Source: Siphonodentalium dalli (Eukaryota; Mollusca; Scaphopoda; Gadilida; Siphonodentaliidae). Taken from it: 64,000 bases of DNA. A program made the translations under genes and the position numbers. The notes below the pieces were generated by a model, which worked only from the letters and a program-made list of their open reading frames with translations, searched no databases and was not told the origin of the DNA. Position 1 is the stretch's first letter; the number at the start of each line of letters is the position of its first letter. The stretch covers positions 206,702,750-206,766,749 of the forward strand of contig CP136069.1 in the NCBI GenBank assembly GCA_032622095.1. The letters run 5' to 3'. Of this stretch, positions 13,401 to 26,116 are shown piece by piece.

Positions 13401-16400
13401 CCCCGATATGAGAGGTATAATTATATGTATTTCTCTAGATTAACTTCTGACCTCTGTATAAATCCAGACCATCTTACTGTGTCCGATATGAGAGGTATAA
13501 TTATATTAATTTCTCTATATTAACCTCTGACCTCTGTATAAATCCAGACCATCTTACGGTCCCCGATATGAGAGGTATAATTATATGAATTTCTCTAGAT
13601 TAACCTCGGACCTCTGTATAAATCCAGACTATCTTATGGTCCCCGATATGAGAGGTATAATTATATGAATTTCTCTAGATTAACCTCCGACCTCTGTATA
13701 AATCCAGACCATGTTATGGTCCCCGATATGAGAGGTATAATTATATTAATTTCTCTATATTAACCTCCGACCTCTGCATAAAGCCAGACTATCTTACGGT
13801 CTCTGATATGACAGGTATAATTATATGAATTTCTCTAGATTAACCTCCGAACTCTGTATAAATCCAGACTATCTTATGGTCCCCGATATGAAAGGTATAA
13901 TTATATGAATTTCTCTAGATTGACCTCTGTATAAATCCAGACTATCTTACGGTCCCCGATATGAGAGGTATAATTATATGAATTTCTCTATATTAACCTC
14001 CGACCTCTGTATAAATCCAGACTATCTTACGGTCCCCGATATGAGAGGTATAATTATATGAATTTCTCTAGATTAACCTCCGACCTCTGTATAAATCCAG
14101 ACTATCTTACTGTGTCTGATATGAGAGGTATAATTATATTAATTTCTCTAGATTAACCTCCGACCTCTGTATAAAGCCAGACCATCTTACAGTCCCCGAT
14201 ATGAGAGGTATAATTATATGAATTTCTCTAGATTAACCTCCGACCTCTGTATAAATCCAGACTATCTTACGGTCCCCGATATGAGAGGTATAATTATATG
14301 AATTTCTCTAGATTAACCTCTGACCTCTGTATAAATCCAGACCATCTTACGGTCCCCGATATGAGAGGTATAATTATATGAATTTCTCTAGATTAACCTC
14401 CGACCTCTGTATAAATCCAGACCATCTTACGGTCCCCGATATGAGAGGTATAATTATATGAATTTCTCTAGATTAACCTCCGACCTCTGTATAAATCCAG
14501 ACTATCTTACGGTCCCCGATATGAGAGGTATAATTATATGAATTTCTCTAGATTAACCTCCGACCTCTGTATAAATCCAGACCATCTTACGGTCCCCGAT
14601 ATGAAAGGTATAATTATATGAATTTCTCTAGATTAACCTCCGACCTCTGTATAAATCCAGACCATCTTACGGTCCCCGATATGAGAGGTATAATTATATG
14701 AATTTCTCTAGATTAACCTCCGACCTCTGTATAAAGCCAGACTATCTTACGGTCCCCGATATGAGAGGTATAATTATATGAATTTCTCTATATTAACCTC
14801 CGACCTCTGCATAAAGCCAGACTATCTTACGGTGTCCGATATGAGAGGTATAATTATATGAATTTCTCTAGATTAACCTCTGACCTCTGTATAAATCCAG
14901 ACCATCTTACTGTGTCCGATATGAGAGGTATAATTATATTAATTTCTCTAGATTAACCTCCGACCTCTGTATAAATCCAGACCATCTTACGGTCCCCGAT
15001 ATGAGAGGTATAATTATATGAATTTCTCTAGATTAACCTCCGACCTCTGTATAAAGCCAGACCATCTTACAGTCTCCGATATGAGAGGTATAATTATATG
15101 AATTTCTCTAGATTAACCTCTGACCTCTGTATAAATCCAGACCATCTTACTGTGTCCGATATGAGAGGTATAATTATATTAATTTCTCTATATTAACCTC
15201 TGACCTCTGTATAAATCCAGACCATCTTACGGTCCCCGATATGAGAGGTATAATTATATGAATTTCTCTAGATTAACCTCTGACCTCTGTATAAAGCCAG
15301 ACCATCTTACGGTGTCCGATATGAGAGGTATAATTATATGAATTTCTCTAGATTAACCTCCGACCTCTGTATAAATCCAGACTATCTTACGGTGTCCGAT
15401 ATGAGAGGTATAATTATATGAATTTCTCTAGATTAACCTCTGACCTCTGCATAAAGCCAGACTATCTTACGGTCTCCGATATGAGAGGTATAATTATATG
15501 AATTTCTCTAGATTAACCTCCGACCTCTGTATAAAGCCAGACCATCTTACAGTCTCCGATATGAGAGGTATAATTATATGAATTTCTCTAGATTAACCTC
15601 TGACCTCTGTATAAAGCCAGACTATCTTACGGTCCCCGATATGAGAGGTATAATTATATGAATTTCTCTAGATTAACCTCCGACCTCTGTATAAATCCAG
15701 ACTATCTTACGGTGTCCGATATGAGAGGTATAATTATATTAATTTCTCTATATTAACCTCTGACCTCTGTATAAATCCAGACTATCTTACTGTGTCCGAT
15801 ATGAGAGGTATAATTATATGAATTTCTCTAGATTAACCTCTGACCTCTGTATAAATCCAGACCATCTTACTGTGTCCGATATGAGAGGTATAATTATATT
15901 AATTTCTCTATATTAACCTCCGACCTCTGCATAAATCCAGACTATCTTACGGTCCCCGATATGAGAGGTATAATTATATGAATTTCTCTAGATTAACCTC
16001 CGACCTCTGTATAAAGCCAGACTATCTTACGGTCCCCGATATGAGAGGTATAATTATATGAATTTCTCTAGATTAACCTCTGACCTCTGTATAAATCCAG
16101 ACCATCTTACTGTGTCCGATATGAGAGGTATAATTATATTAATTTCTCTATATTAACCTCCGACCTCTGCATAAATCCAGACTATCTTACGGTCCCCGAT
16201 ATGAGAGGTATAATTATATGAATTTCTCTAGATTAACCTCCGACCTCTGTATAAATCCAGACCATCTTACGGTCCCCGATATGAGAGGTATAATTATATT
16301 AATTTCTCTAGATTAACCTCCGACCTCTGTATAAAGCCAGACTATCTTACGGTGTCCGATATGAGAGGTATAATTATATTAATTTCTCTATATTAACCTC

Positions 16401-19400
16401 TGACCTCTGTATAAATCCAGACCATCTTACGGTCCCCGATATGAGAGGTATAATTATATGAATTTCTCTAGATTAACCTCCGACCTCTGTATAAATCCAG
16501 ACCATCTTACGGTCCCCGATATGAGAGGTATAATTATATGAATTTCTCTAGATTAACCTCGGACCTCTGTATAAATCCAGACTATCTTATGGTCCCCGAT
16601 ATGAGAGGTATAATTATATGAATTTCTCTAGATTAACCTCGGACCTCTGCATAAAGCCAGACTATCTTACGGTGTCCGATATGAGAGGTATAATTATATT
16701 AATTTCTCTATATTAACCTCTGACCTCTGTATAAATCCAGACCATCTTACGGTCCCCGATATGAGAGGTATAATTATATGAATTTCTCTAGATTAACCTC
16801 GGACCTCTGTATAAATCCAGACTATCTTATGGTCCCCGATATGAGAGGTATAATTATATGAATTTCTCTAGATTAACCTCGGACCTCTGCATAAAGCCAG
16901 ACTATCTTACGGTGTCCGATATGAGAGGTATAATTATATGAATTTCTCTATATTAACCTCCGACCTCTGCATAAAGCCAGACTAGCTTACGGTGTCCGAT
17001 ATGAGAGGTATAATTATATTAATTTCTCTAAATTAACCTCTGACCTCTGTATAAATCCAGACTATCTTACGGTCCCCGATATGAGAGGTATAATTATATG
17101 AATTTCTCTAGATTAACCTCGGACCTCTGTATAAATCCAGACTATCTTATGGTCCCCGATATGAGAGGTATAATTATATGAATTTCTCTAGATTAACCTC
17201 GGACCTCTGCATAAAGCCAGACTATCTTACGGTGTCCGATATGAGAGGTATAATTATATGAATTTCTCTATATTAACCTCCGACCTCTGCATAAAGCCAG
17301 ACCATCGTACGGAGTCCGATATGAGAGGTATAATTATATGAATTTCTCTAGATTAACCTCCGACCTCTGCATAAAGCCAGACTATCTTACTGTGTCCGAT
17401 ATGAGAGGTATAATTATATTAATTTCTCTATATTAACCTCGGACCTCTGCATAAATCCAGTCCATCTTACGGTCCCCGATATGAGAGGTATAATTATATT
17501 AATTTCACTAGATTAACCTCCGACCTCTGTATAAAGCCAGACCATCTTACAGTCCCCGATATGAGAGGTATAATTATATATATATTCTCTAGATTAACCT
17601 CTGACCTCTGCATAAAGCCAGACTATCTTACGGTCTCCGATATGAGAGGTATAATTATATGAATTTCTCTAGATTAACCTCCGACCTCTGCATAAAGCCA
17701 GACTATCTTACGGTCCCCGATATGAGAGGTATAATTATATGAATTTCTCTAGATTAACCTCCGACCTCTGTATAAATCCAGACTATCTTACGGTCTCCGA
17801 TATGAGAGGTATAATTATTTTGATTTCTCTAGATTAACCTCCGACCTCTGTATAAAGCCAGACCATCTTACAGTGTCCGATATGAGAGGTATAATTATAT
17901 GAATTTCTCTAGATTAACCTCCGACCTCTGCATAAATCCAGACTATCTTACAGTGTCCGATATGAGAGGTATAATTATATGAATTTCTCTAGATTAACCT
18001 CCGACCTCTGTATAAAGCCAGACCATCTTACAGTGTCCGATATGAGAGGTATAATTATATGAATTTCTCTAGATTAACCTCCGACCTCTGCATAAATCCA
18101 GACTATCTTACAGTGTCCGATATGAGAGGTATAATTATATTAATTTCTCTAGATTAACCTCCGACCTCTGTATAAATCCAGACTATCTTACGGTCTCCGA
18201 TATGAGAGGTATAATTATATTAATTTCTCTAGATTAACCTCCGACCTCTGTATAAAGCCAGACTATCTTACGGTCCCCGATATGAGAGGTATAATTATAT
18301 GAATTTCTCTAGATTAACCTCCGACCTCTGTATAAATCCAGACTATCTTACGGTCTCCGATATGAGAGGTATAATTATATGAATTTCTCTAGATTAACCT
18401 CCGACCTCTGCATAAATCCAGACTATCTTACAGTGTCCGATATGAGAGGTATAATTATATGAATTTCTCTAGATTAACCTCCGACCTCTGTATAAAGCCA
18501 GACCATCTTACAGTGTCCGATATGAGAGGTATAATTATATGAATTTCTCTAGATTAACCTCCGACCTCTGCATAAATCCAGACTATCTTACAGTGTCCGA
18601 TATGAGAGGTATAATTATATTAATTTCTCTAGATTAACCTCCGACCTCTGTATAAATCCAGACTATCTTACGGTCCCCGATATGAGAGGTATAATTATAT
18701 GAATTTCTCTAGATTAACCTCCGACCTCTGTATAAATCCAGACTATCTTACGGTCTCCGATATGAGAGGTATAATTATATGAATTTCTCTAGATTAACCT
18801 CCGACCTCTGTATAAAGCCAAACCATCTTACAGTGTCCGATATGAGAGGTATAATTATATGAATTTCTCTAGATTAACCTCCGACCTCTGCATAAATCCA
18901 GACTATCTTACAGTGTCCGATATGAGAGGTATAATTATATGAATTTCTCTAGATTAACCTCCGACCTCTGCATAAATCCAGACTATCTTACGGTCTCCGA
19001 TATGAGAGGTATAATTATATGAATTTCTCTAGATTAACCTCCGACCTCTGTATAAAGCCAGACCATCTTACAGTGTCCGATATGAGAGGTATAATTATAT
19101 GAATTTCTCTAGATTAACCTCCGACCTCTGCATAAATCCAGACTATCTTACAGTGTCCGATATGAGAGGTATAATTATATGAATTTCTCTAGATTAACCT
19201 CCGACCTCTGTATAAATCCAGACTATCTTACGGTCTCCGATATGAGAGGTATAATTATATGAATTTCTCTAGATTAACCTCCCACCTCTGTATAAATCCA
19301 GACTATCTTACGGTCCCCGATATGAGAGGTATAATTATATTAATTTCTCTAGATTAACCTCCGACCTCTGTATAAATCCAGACTATCTTACGGTCTCCGA

Positions 19401-21818
19401 TATGAGAGGTATAATTATATGAATTTCTCTAGATTAACCTCCGACCTCTGTATAAAGCCAGACCATCTTACAGTGTCCGATATGAGAGGTATAATTATAT
19501 TAATTTCTCTAGATTAACCTCCGACCTCTGTATAAATCCAGACTATCTTACGGTCCCCGATGTGAGAGGTATAATTATATTAATTTCTCTAGATTAACCT
19601 CCGACCTCTGTATAAATCCAGACTATCTTACAGTGTCCGATATGAGAGGTATAATTATATTAATTTCTCTAGATTAACCTCCGACCTCTGTATAAATCCA
19701 GACCATCTTACGGTCCCCGATATGAGGGGTATAATTATATGAATTTCTCTAGATTAACCTCCGACCTCTGTATAAAGCCAGACCATCTTACGGTCTCCGA
19801 TATGAGAGGTATAATTATATGAATTTCTCTAGATTAACCTCCGACCTCTGTATAAATCCAGACTATCTTACGGTCCCCGATATGAGAGGTATAATTATAT
19901 GAATTTCTCTAGATTAACCTCCGACCTCTGTATAAAGCCAGACTATCTTACGGTCCCCGATATGAGAGGTATAATTATATGAATTTCTCTAGATTAACCT
20001 CCGACCTCTGTATAAAGCCAGACCATCTTACGGTCTCCGATATGAGAGGTATAATTATATTAATTTCTCTAGATTAACCTCCGACCTCTGTATAAATCCA
20101 GACTATCTTACGGTCTCCGATATGAGAGGTATAATTATATTAATTTCTCTAGATTAACCTCCGACCTCTGTATAAATCCAGACCATCTTACGTTCCCCGA
20201 TATGAGAGGTATAATTATATGAATTTCTCTATATTAACCTCAGACCTCTGTATAAATCCAGACCATCGTACGGTGTCCGATATGAGAGGTATAATTATAT
20301 GAATTTCTCTAGATTAACCTCCGACCTCTGTATAAATCCAGACCATCGTACGGTGTCCGATATGAGAGGTATAATTATATGAATTTCTCTAGATTAACCT
20401 CCGACCTCTGTATAAATCAAGACCATCGTACGGTGTCCGATATGAGAGGTATAATTATATGAATTTCTCTAGATTAACCTCCAACCTCTGTATAAATCCA
20501 GACCATCGTACGGTGTCCGATATGAGAGATATAATTATATGAATTTCTCTAGATTAACCTCCGACCTCTGTATAAATCCAGACCATCGTACGGTGTCCGA
20601 TATGAGAGGTATAATTATATTAATTTCTCTAGATTAACCTCCGACCTCTGTATAAAGCCAGACCATGTTACGGTCTCCGATATGAGAGGTATAATTATAT
20701 TAATTTCTCTAGATTAACCTCCGACCTCTGCATAAAGCCAGACCATCGTACGGTGTCCGATATGAGAGGTATAATTATATGAATTTCTCTAGATTAACCT
20801 CGGACCTCTGCATAAAGCCAGACTATCTTACGGTCCCCGATATGAGTGGTATAATTATATTAATTTCTCTGGATTAACCTCCGACCTCTGTATAAAGCCA
20901 GACCATGTTACGGTCTCCGATATGATAGGTATAATTATATGAATTTCTCTAGATTAACCTCCGACCTCTGTATAAATCCAGACCATCGTACGGTGTCCGA
21001 TATGAGAGGTATAATTATATGAATTTCTCTAGATTAACCTCGGACCTCTGCATAAAGCCAGACCATCTTGCAGTGTCCGATATGAGAGGTATAATTATAT
21101 GAATTTCTCTAGATTAACCTCGGACCTCTGCATAAAGCCAGACCATCTTACAGTGTCCGATATGAGAGGTATAATTATATGAATTTCTCTATATTAACCT
21201 CCGACCTCTGCATAAAGCCAGACTATCTTACGGTGTCCGATATGAGAGGTATAATTATATGAATTTCTCTAGATTAACCTCCGACCTCTGTATAAATCCA
21301 GACCATCTTACAGTGTCCGATATGAGAGGTATAATTATATGAATTTCTCTAGATTAACCTCCGACCTCTGTATAAATCCAGACCATCGTACGGAGTCCGA
21401 TATGAGAGGTATAATTATATGAATTTCTCTAGATTAACCTCCGACCTCTGTATAAAGCCAGACCATCGTACGGAGTCCGATATGAGAGGTATAATTATAT
21501 GAATTTCTCTAGATTAACCTCCGACCTCTGTATAAATCCAGACTATCTTACGGTCTCCGATATGAGAGGTATAATTATATTAATTTCTCTAGATTAACCT
21601 CTGACCTCTATAAATCCAGACCATCTTACCGTCTCTGATCTGACAGGTATAATTATATGAATTTCTCTAGATTAACCTCTGACCTCTGCATAAAGCCAGA
21701 CTATCTTACGGTGTCCGATATGAGAGGTATAATTATATGAATTTCTCTAGATTAACCTCTGACCTCTATAAATCCAGACCATCTTACCGTCTCCGATCTG
21801 ACAGGTATAATTATATAA
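4364..21818 (+). repeat. 80-bp satellite derived from lip-1 exon 5 edge, about 218 copies
   Basis: The monomer is 80 bp: about 55 nt matching the last bases of lip-1 exon 5 (ACCTCTGTATAAATCCAGAC, CCGATATGAGAG), then 25 nt matching the start of the next intron (GTATAATTATATGAATTTCT). The first units after the exon are irregular (81, 70 and 66 bp) and then the 80-bp phase holds. Variants include TATATCTTACG or CATCTTACGG and GTCCCC or GTGTCC. A 73-bp deletion unit recurs at 8341, 10094, 11127 and 13920 and marks larger duplicated blocks. The last units (21600-21818) again read GATCTGACAG, close to the real exon end. The array fills nearly all of the ~17.9-kb last intron of lip-1. Confidence 0.95.
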
Positions 21819-22226
21819 CTTCCTAGCAGCGAGATGTATGAAGCTTGGGGTGTCAGCTGAGGTTAGATCTGAGGCATGTTATTCATCTTTAGTGCATATT
21901 TTTTATTAATTTGAATTAATTCAATTTTGTTTATTTAATTTTGTTTTTTAGATCGAGGTCCTTGCTTAATTTAACAAACATTTTTATGTTTTTGTTTTTG
22001 TGTAATTTTATAATTAATTTTTTTTTAATTAATGCCGTTTTATAACATCCACCAGGGTACCCTGAATCACCACACCAAATTAGGTTGAAATCAGTTTAGC
22101 GGTCTGGGAGAAAAATCCAAACAGACAGACGGACAGATCCTACTCTTTTTTATATAGAGATTTGTGTTTTATCTCTAATTAACACTTGATTATCCCAGCT
22201 TTTGTTCTCTTGAAAGTTCTAGTTTG
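21819..22226. other. Intron remainder with old dispersed repeat
   Basis: AT-rich. At 22050-22160 the text CAGACAGACGGACAGATCCT followed by TTTTTTATATAGAGAT looks like the end of a common dispersed invertebrate repeat. No exon is seen. Confidence 0.4.
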
Positions 22227-22298
22227 ATTATACTGAATTTATACTGAATTTATACTGAATTTATTACTGAATTTATACTGAATTTATACTGAATTTAT
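22227..22298 (+). repeat. 11-bp minisatellite TACTGAATTTA, about 6 copies
   Basis: GATTATACTGAATTTA is followed by repeated TACTGAATTTA units. The unit equals the opening bases of the exon 20 bp downstream (GATTGTACTGAATTTG at 22320), so the repeat appears to copy the exon's 5' edge. Confidence 0.75.
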
Positions 22299-22317
22299 GT
22301 TTTCTTGTCATTTCCAG

Positions 22318-22382
22318 TTGATTGTACTGAATTTGCTTTGGGAGAGAGAGCAGGTGAGATCATTGTTGTGGTTAGTTTATGA
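22318..22382 (+). CDS. lip-1 exon 6: C-terminal lipocalin exon
   Basis: The acceptor TGTCATTTCCAG is followed by two bases that complete the split codon from exon 5 (G+TT, Val). The frame reads V-DCTEFALGERA and, unspliced, continues GEIIVVVSL to TGA at 22380-22382. The junction reads SDMT-V-DC, comparable to the MTVTDQVNC region of apolipoprotein D, where the last Cys forms a disulfide. A GCAG|GTGAGA donor at 22353 offers another end, so the 3' end is uncertain. The intron between exons 5 and 6 would be 17,899 bp, mostly satellite. Confidence 0.6.
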
Positions 22383-22661
22383 TTCAGAGAGATGGCACTT
22401 TTCATACTATCCAATCTGAATTAAGAAAGATCTTCTTTGGAGGTCATGTCCTGATAATGGTAGATGCTTTCTGATTCGTAGTTCAACTCTCATTGAAATG
22501 GCTTCCTTTCAATTTACATAGTGGCATAGATCCGCCTAGAGGGCGACTTGGGAGACATTTTCTCCCTGAAATGTGCCAGTTCTCCCTATTTCTGTTCCAG
22601 GGAGAAGTGATTTCTCTCTCATATACCAGTATGTATATGGCCCAATATCACATTTAAAGGA

Positions 22662-22682
22662 TAATAATAATAATAATAATAG
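22662..22682. repeat. (AAT)n microsatellite
   Basis: About seven AAT/ATA units interrupt otherwise ordinary intergenic DNA between lip-1 and lip-2. Confidence 0.9.
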
Positions 22683-22944
22683 AGAACATTTATATAGCGC
22701 TTTTCCCAAAAGGCCCAAAGCGCTTTAGATATGTCAGTCGGCATGGTAAAAAATAGTCTGTTCTTATAATATGCCACAAGTCAAAAGACTCTAATTAGGA
22801 GAAAAATGTACTCTGTTGAGTTAGATATTAGGGGATTCGAGCATGAAAACAGTTTGAGAATGAGCTCAAATTCCCAAATATCCAATGAAACAAGGTACTT
22901 TTATCTCCATTTTAATTCAATTTAAAAGAAACTGCATGAAAAAC

Positions 22945-23912
22945 ACTTTTTATCGTCATTGCATGCTTTGAAGTGAGATATAATTTTTATCGTCATTGCA
23001 TGCTTTGAAGTGAGATATAATTTTTATCGTCATTGCATGCTTTGAAGTGAGATATAATTTTTATCGTCATTGCATGCTTTGAAGTGAGATATAATTTTTA
23101 TCGTGATTGCATGCTCTGAAGTGAGATATCATTTTTATCGTCATTGCATGCTTTGAAGTGAGATATCATTTTTATCGTGATTGCATGCTTTGAAGTGAGA
23201 TATCATTTTTATCGTGATTGCATGCTTTGAAGTGAGATATCATTTTTATCGTCATTGCATGCTTTGAAGTGAGATATCATTTTTATCGTGATTGCATGCT
23301 TTGAAGTGAGATATCATTTTTATCGTGATTGCATGCTTTGAAGTGAGATATCATTTTTATCGTGATTGCATGCTTTGAAGTGAGATATCATTTTTATCGT
23401 CATTGCATGCTTTGAAGTGAGATATCATTTTTATCGTCATTGCATGCTTTGAAGTGAGATATCATTTTTATCGTGATTGCATGCTTTGAAGTGAGATATC
23501 ATTTTTATCGTCATTGCATGCTTTGAAGTGAGATATCATTTTTATCGTCATTGCATGCTTTGAAGTGAGATATCATTTTTATCGTTATTGCATGCTTTGA
23601 AGTGAGATATCATTTTTATCGTGATTGCATGCTTTGAAGTGAGATATCATTTTTATCGTCATTGCATGCTTTGAAGTGAGATATCATTTTTATCGTCATT
23701 GCATGCTTTGAAGTGAGATATCATTTTTATCGTCATTGCATGCTTTGAAGTGAGATATAATTTTTATCGTGATTGCATGCTTTGAAGTGAGATATAATTT
23801 TTATCATCATTGCATGCTTTGAAGTGAGATATAATTTTTATCATCATTACATGCTTTGAAGTGAGATATCATTTTTATCGTCATTGCATGCTTTGAAGTG
23901 AGATATCCTTTT
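22945..23912. repeat. 37-bp minisatellite, about 26 copies
   Basis: The unit is TTTTTATCGTCATTGCATGC plus TTTGAAGTGAGATATAA. The 37-bp period is exact (TATCG at 22951 and 22988). Units alternate GTCATT with GTGATT and ATATAA with ATATCA. It lies between the end of lip-1 and the first recognised exon of lip-2. There is no variable spacer, so it is not CRISPR-like. Confidence 0.95.
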
Positions 23913-24327
23913 TGCATTGATAAAATCTATGGATGCGTTCCTTGTGGTTACTCGTAACAGCACCAGATTAACTTCCTGTTAACCACCTCTATAGAAAACA
24001 ATGTTCCGGTTGACTCGATTATGAGAGAGATAAGTTTATTGACAATCAAAGTCACCTTCACAGGTAGAGTAATTTAGATAAACAGACAAACAAACAAGTA
24101 AACAAATAGATACGAGACACCTAAATGCACACTGACATATTGTACATGTGTTGTCAATTTTGCAAACTTCAGCGACTGATGCTGGTGAATCGAAAACGAA
24201 AGTTAGCAGCTCTCGGCCAATCAGAATGCCTGCTTCAGTGACAATTATATGTCATGAATAACAATCACGAATTGACATCAATTTGGAACAATAGTATAAA
24301 AGGTTGTATATTGTATTTTGTTTGTAG
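23913..24327. promoter_or_regulatory. Possible lip-2 upstream region with TATA-like box
   Basis: GTATAAAAGG at about 24293-24302 lies roughly 30 bp before the lip-2 exon at 24328. This is the spacing expected of a TATA box to a start site, but the same exon also has an acceptor-like TTTGTTTGTAG, and its reading frame has no ATG. I could not find a signal-peptide exon here. Treat as weak. Confidence 0.25.
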
Positions 24328-24398
24328 CAAACTTACCGGATGTGAGCGGTTGTGTTGTGGACGCCATTCCTGTGCAGGAAAACTTCAACATCAACAGG
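24328..24398 (+). CDS. lip-2 exon 2: lipocalin N-terminal exon
   Basis: A 71-nt exon between acceptor TTTGTTTGTAG and donor AACAGG|GTAGGC. After two split-codon bases it reads NLPDVSGCVVDAIPVQENF and NINR. C-x(5)-PVQENF is the conserved N-terminal region of ApoD-type lipocalins, immediately before the G-x-W motif. The exon ends in phase 0 and exon 3 opens in phase 0 with the G-x-W motif, so the join is natural. An upstream exon with the signal peptide must exist if the gene is functional, and was not identified. Confidence 0.8.
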
Positions 24399-24591
24399 GT
24401 AGGCTATCACCTGAGTCATGCACTTCATAATCTGGACTCAATTGTGTGTCTAAAGTAGCATTCAGATGAGTCCTTTGCGTTGGTCTCTACGATGCGTTGA
24501 CACAATCCTGTGAATATTGTGTTTATGTTCGAACTGAATTTCGAATCGAAAATCATTAATATTCATGAATAGAATCTATTATCGAATTGAA

Positions 24592-25310
24592 TACAGTTAA
24601 ACTTCGTTAAGTCGAACGTCGGTAACTCGAATACCCCACTTAAGTCGAAGACATCGCCTGGTCCCGGCTGAGCTTGTGAGCAAAGCCATTAGAATAATTA
24701 CGGTTAAGTTGAAGGTGTATAAGTCGAAATTCCGCTTCAGTCGAAACGAAATTTAGTCCCACCAGCCAGATTATAACACTAATTACTTTGGTTAAGTCGA
24801 AGTGCCGTCGGCGACACATCGCCATGTGATTATAACTCAGTGTGCTTCTATTCTTTACCCTAAAAAGCTGTGAAGTTTCCTGGAGTCTTTATTTATCCTA
24901 ATGCATTGTTTATTTAACATATTAACGAGGTGTGGGGGTCAATTTCCCCTGTGAGGATTAGTAGTGTTGACAGGCGAAATGAAAACCATATTTAAACAGC
25001 CTGATACAGAGAATAATTTCATTCAGTCATGTCTTCCCAAAACGAAAACAATGTTCCAAACGAAGAAATGCTATTGACAAGAAGGCTGAACTCAATTTGA
25101 ATGTTCTCGAAGCCATGACACTGATGCAGCAATCGTGGGCCATATCGGATCGATATGAATTCAACTGGTTGGAATTTGTAGTCACCAAATGGTCAAAACA
25201 GTTAAGTCGAGTGGTGAAAATGTTGTCCTCTCGGCTACTATGGGTGTATTTTATTTATGCTATAATTATTATTTTTTATTTGTTCGGTGAATTTACTGTA
25301 TGTTTTTAAT
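24592..25310 (+). mobile_element. pogo/Tigger-like (Tc1/mariner) remnant
   Basis: Starts TA then CAGTTAAACTTCGTTAAGTC, typical of Tigger-type termini rich in TTAAGTCGA. Variants of GTTAAGTCGAA recur internally at 24645, 24712 and 24790. At 25082-25140 a short frame reads ELNLNVLEAMTLMQQSWAIS, like the C-terminal end of jerky/Tigger transposases. The frame is broken and no complete right terminus is visible. It sits in the lip-2 intron between exons 2 and 3. Confidence 0.55.
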
Positions 25311-25590
25311 GTGTATGCTCATGAAGTGACCCAAACACGAAGCTATAAGGAATGTGCATCACATACCGTGTGCCGTGATGCATACTTTTACACCATGAAG
25401 TCAGCATGTTTCTAAGCCATCAGTCATTTGATTTTCCCATGCATATGTTTCCTAGTTCATATAATTCTAGCAAGCTACATTTGATTCATATGATACATTT
25501 TATTTTTTCCTCATATTTAATTGATATCAGAACAACTTCCAAGCTTAAATGAATAATGTAACAGAAGAACTATTTTTGCCAACCACGACA

Positions 25591-25617
25591 GGGGGGGGGG
25601 GGGGGGGGGGGGGGGGG
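25591..25617. repeat. 27-nt poly-G tract
   Basis: An uninterrupted G run in the lip-2 intron. Length may be unreliable in the assembly. It is followed by A-rich and T-rich runs (25677-25735). Confidence 0.9.
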
Positions 25618-26053
25618 TCAGTCAAAAGTAAAAACATATCACGCTCTGAAAATGGCCTTAGTTACCCTTGGACTACACAAAAAAAACAAAAAGAATGAAA
25701 AAAAAACAATTGGGAATTTTTTTTGCAATTTTTTTCATGAAAACAGAAATAATGAGTTTCAAAGCAAATAAAACCAATATCTTATACCTATTATGTTCTT
25801 AAGTGGCCACTGAAGACATAGCAAAACTCAAATTTCTTGTATCGATGAAAAAAATGACAAAAAGTGGATTTTTTTTAAATGGTCCGGCCGCGGGGGACCC
25901 ACCCCCCTAGGCCCTATATGTTGCAAACTACAGAATAAACATTTAATCCATGAAAATTTGCACCCACAGTAGAAATTTATACCCACAGTAGGGTGTAAAG
26001 ATGAAATTAACAAAATAGGTACCACACTCACAACAGCATAGGCAATTATGGTA
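25618..26053. other. Intron sequence, no gene seen
   Basis: Low-complexity A and T runs, then a GC-rich patch (GGTCCGGCCGCGGGGGAC at 25881) and a short ACCCACAGTAG duplication near 25963-25992. No exon is supported. Confidence 0.4.
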
Positions 26054-26098
26054 TAAATATATTTTCCCCAGTATCTCGGTGATTCGTATGCTTTGTAT
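26054..26098 (+). pseudogene. Partial duplicate of lip-2 exon 3 start
   Basis: AATATATTTTCCCCAG followed by TATCTCGGTGATTCGTATG repeats the acceptor and first codons of the real exon 3 (AATATATTTTCCCCAG then TTTCTCGGTGATTGGTATG) about 45 bp upstream. The duplicate carries TCG in place of the key Trp codon TGG and runs into a TAA stop. Confidence 0.75.
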
Positions 26099-26116
26099 TA
26101 AATATATTTTCCCCAG

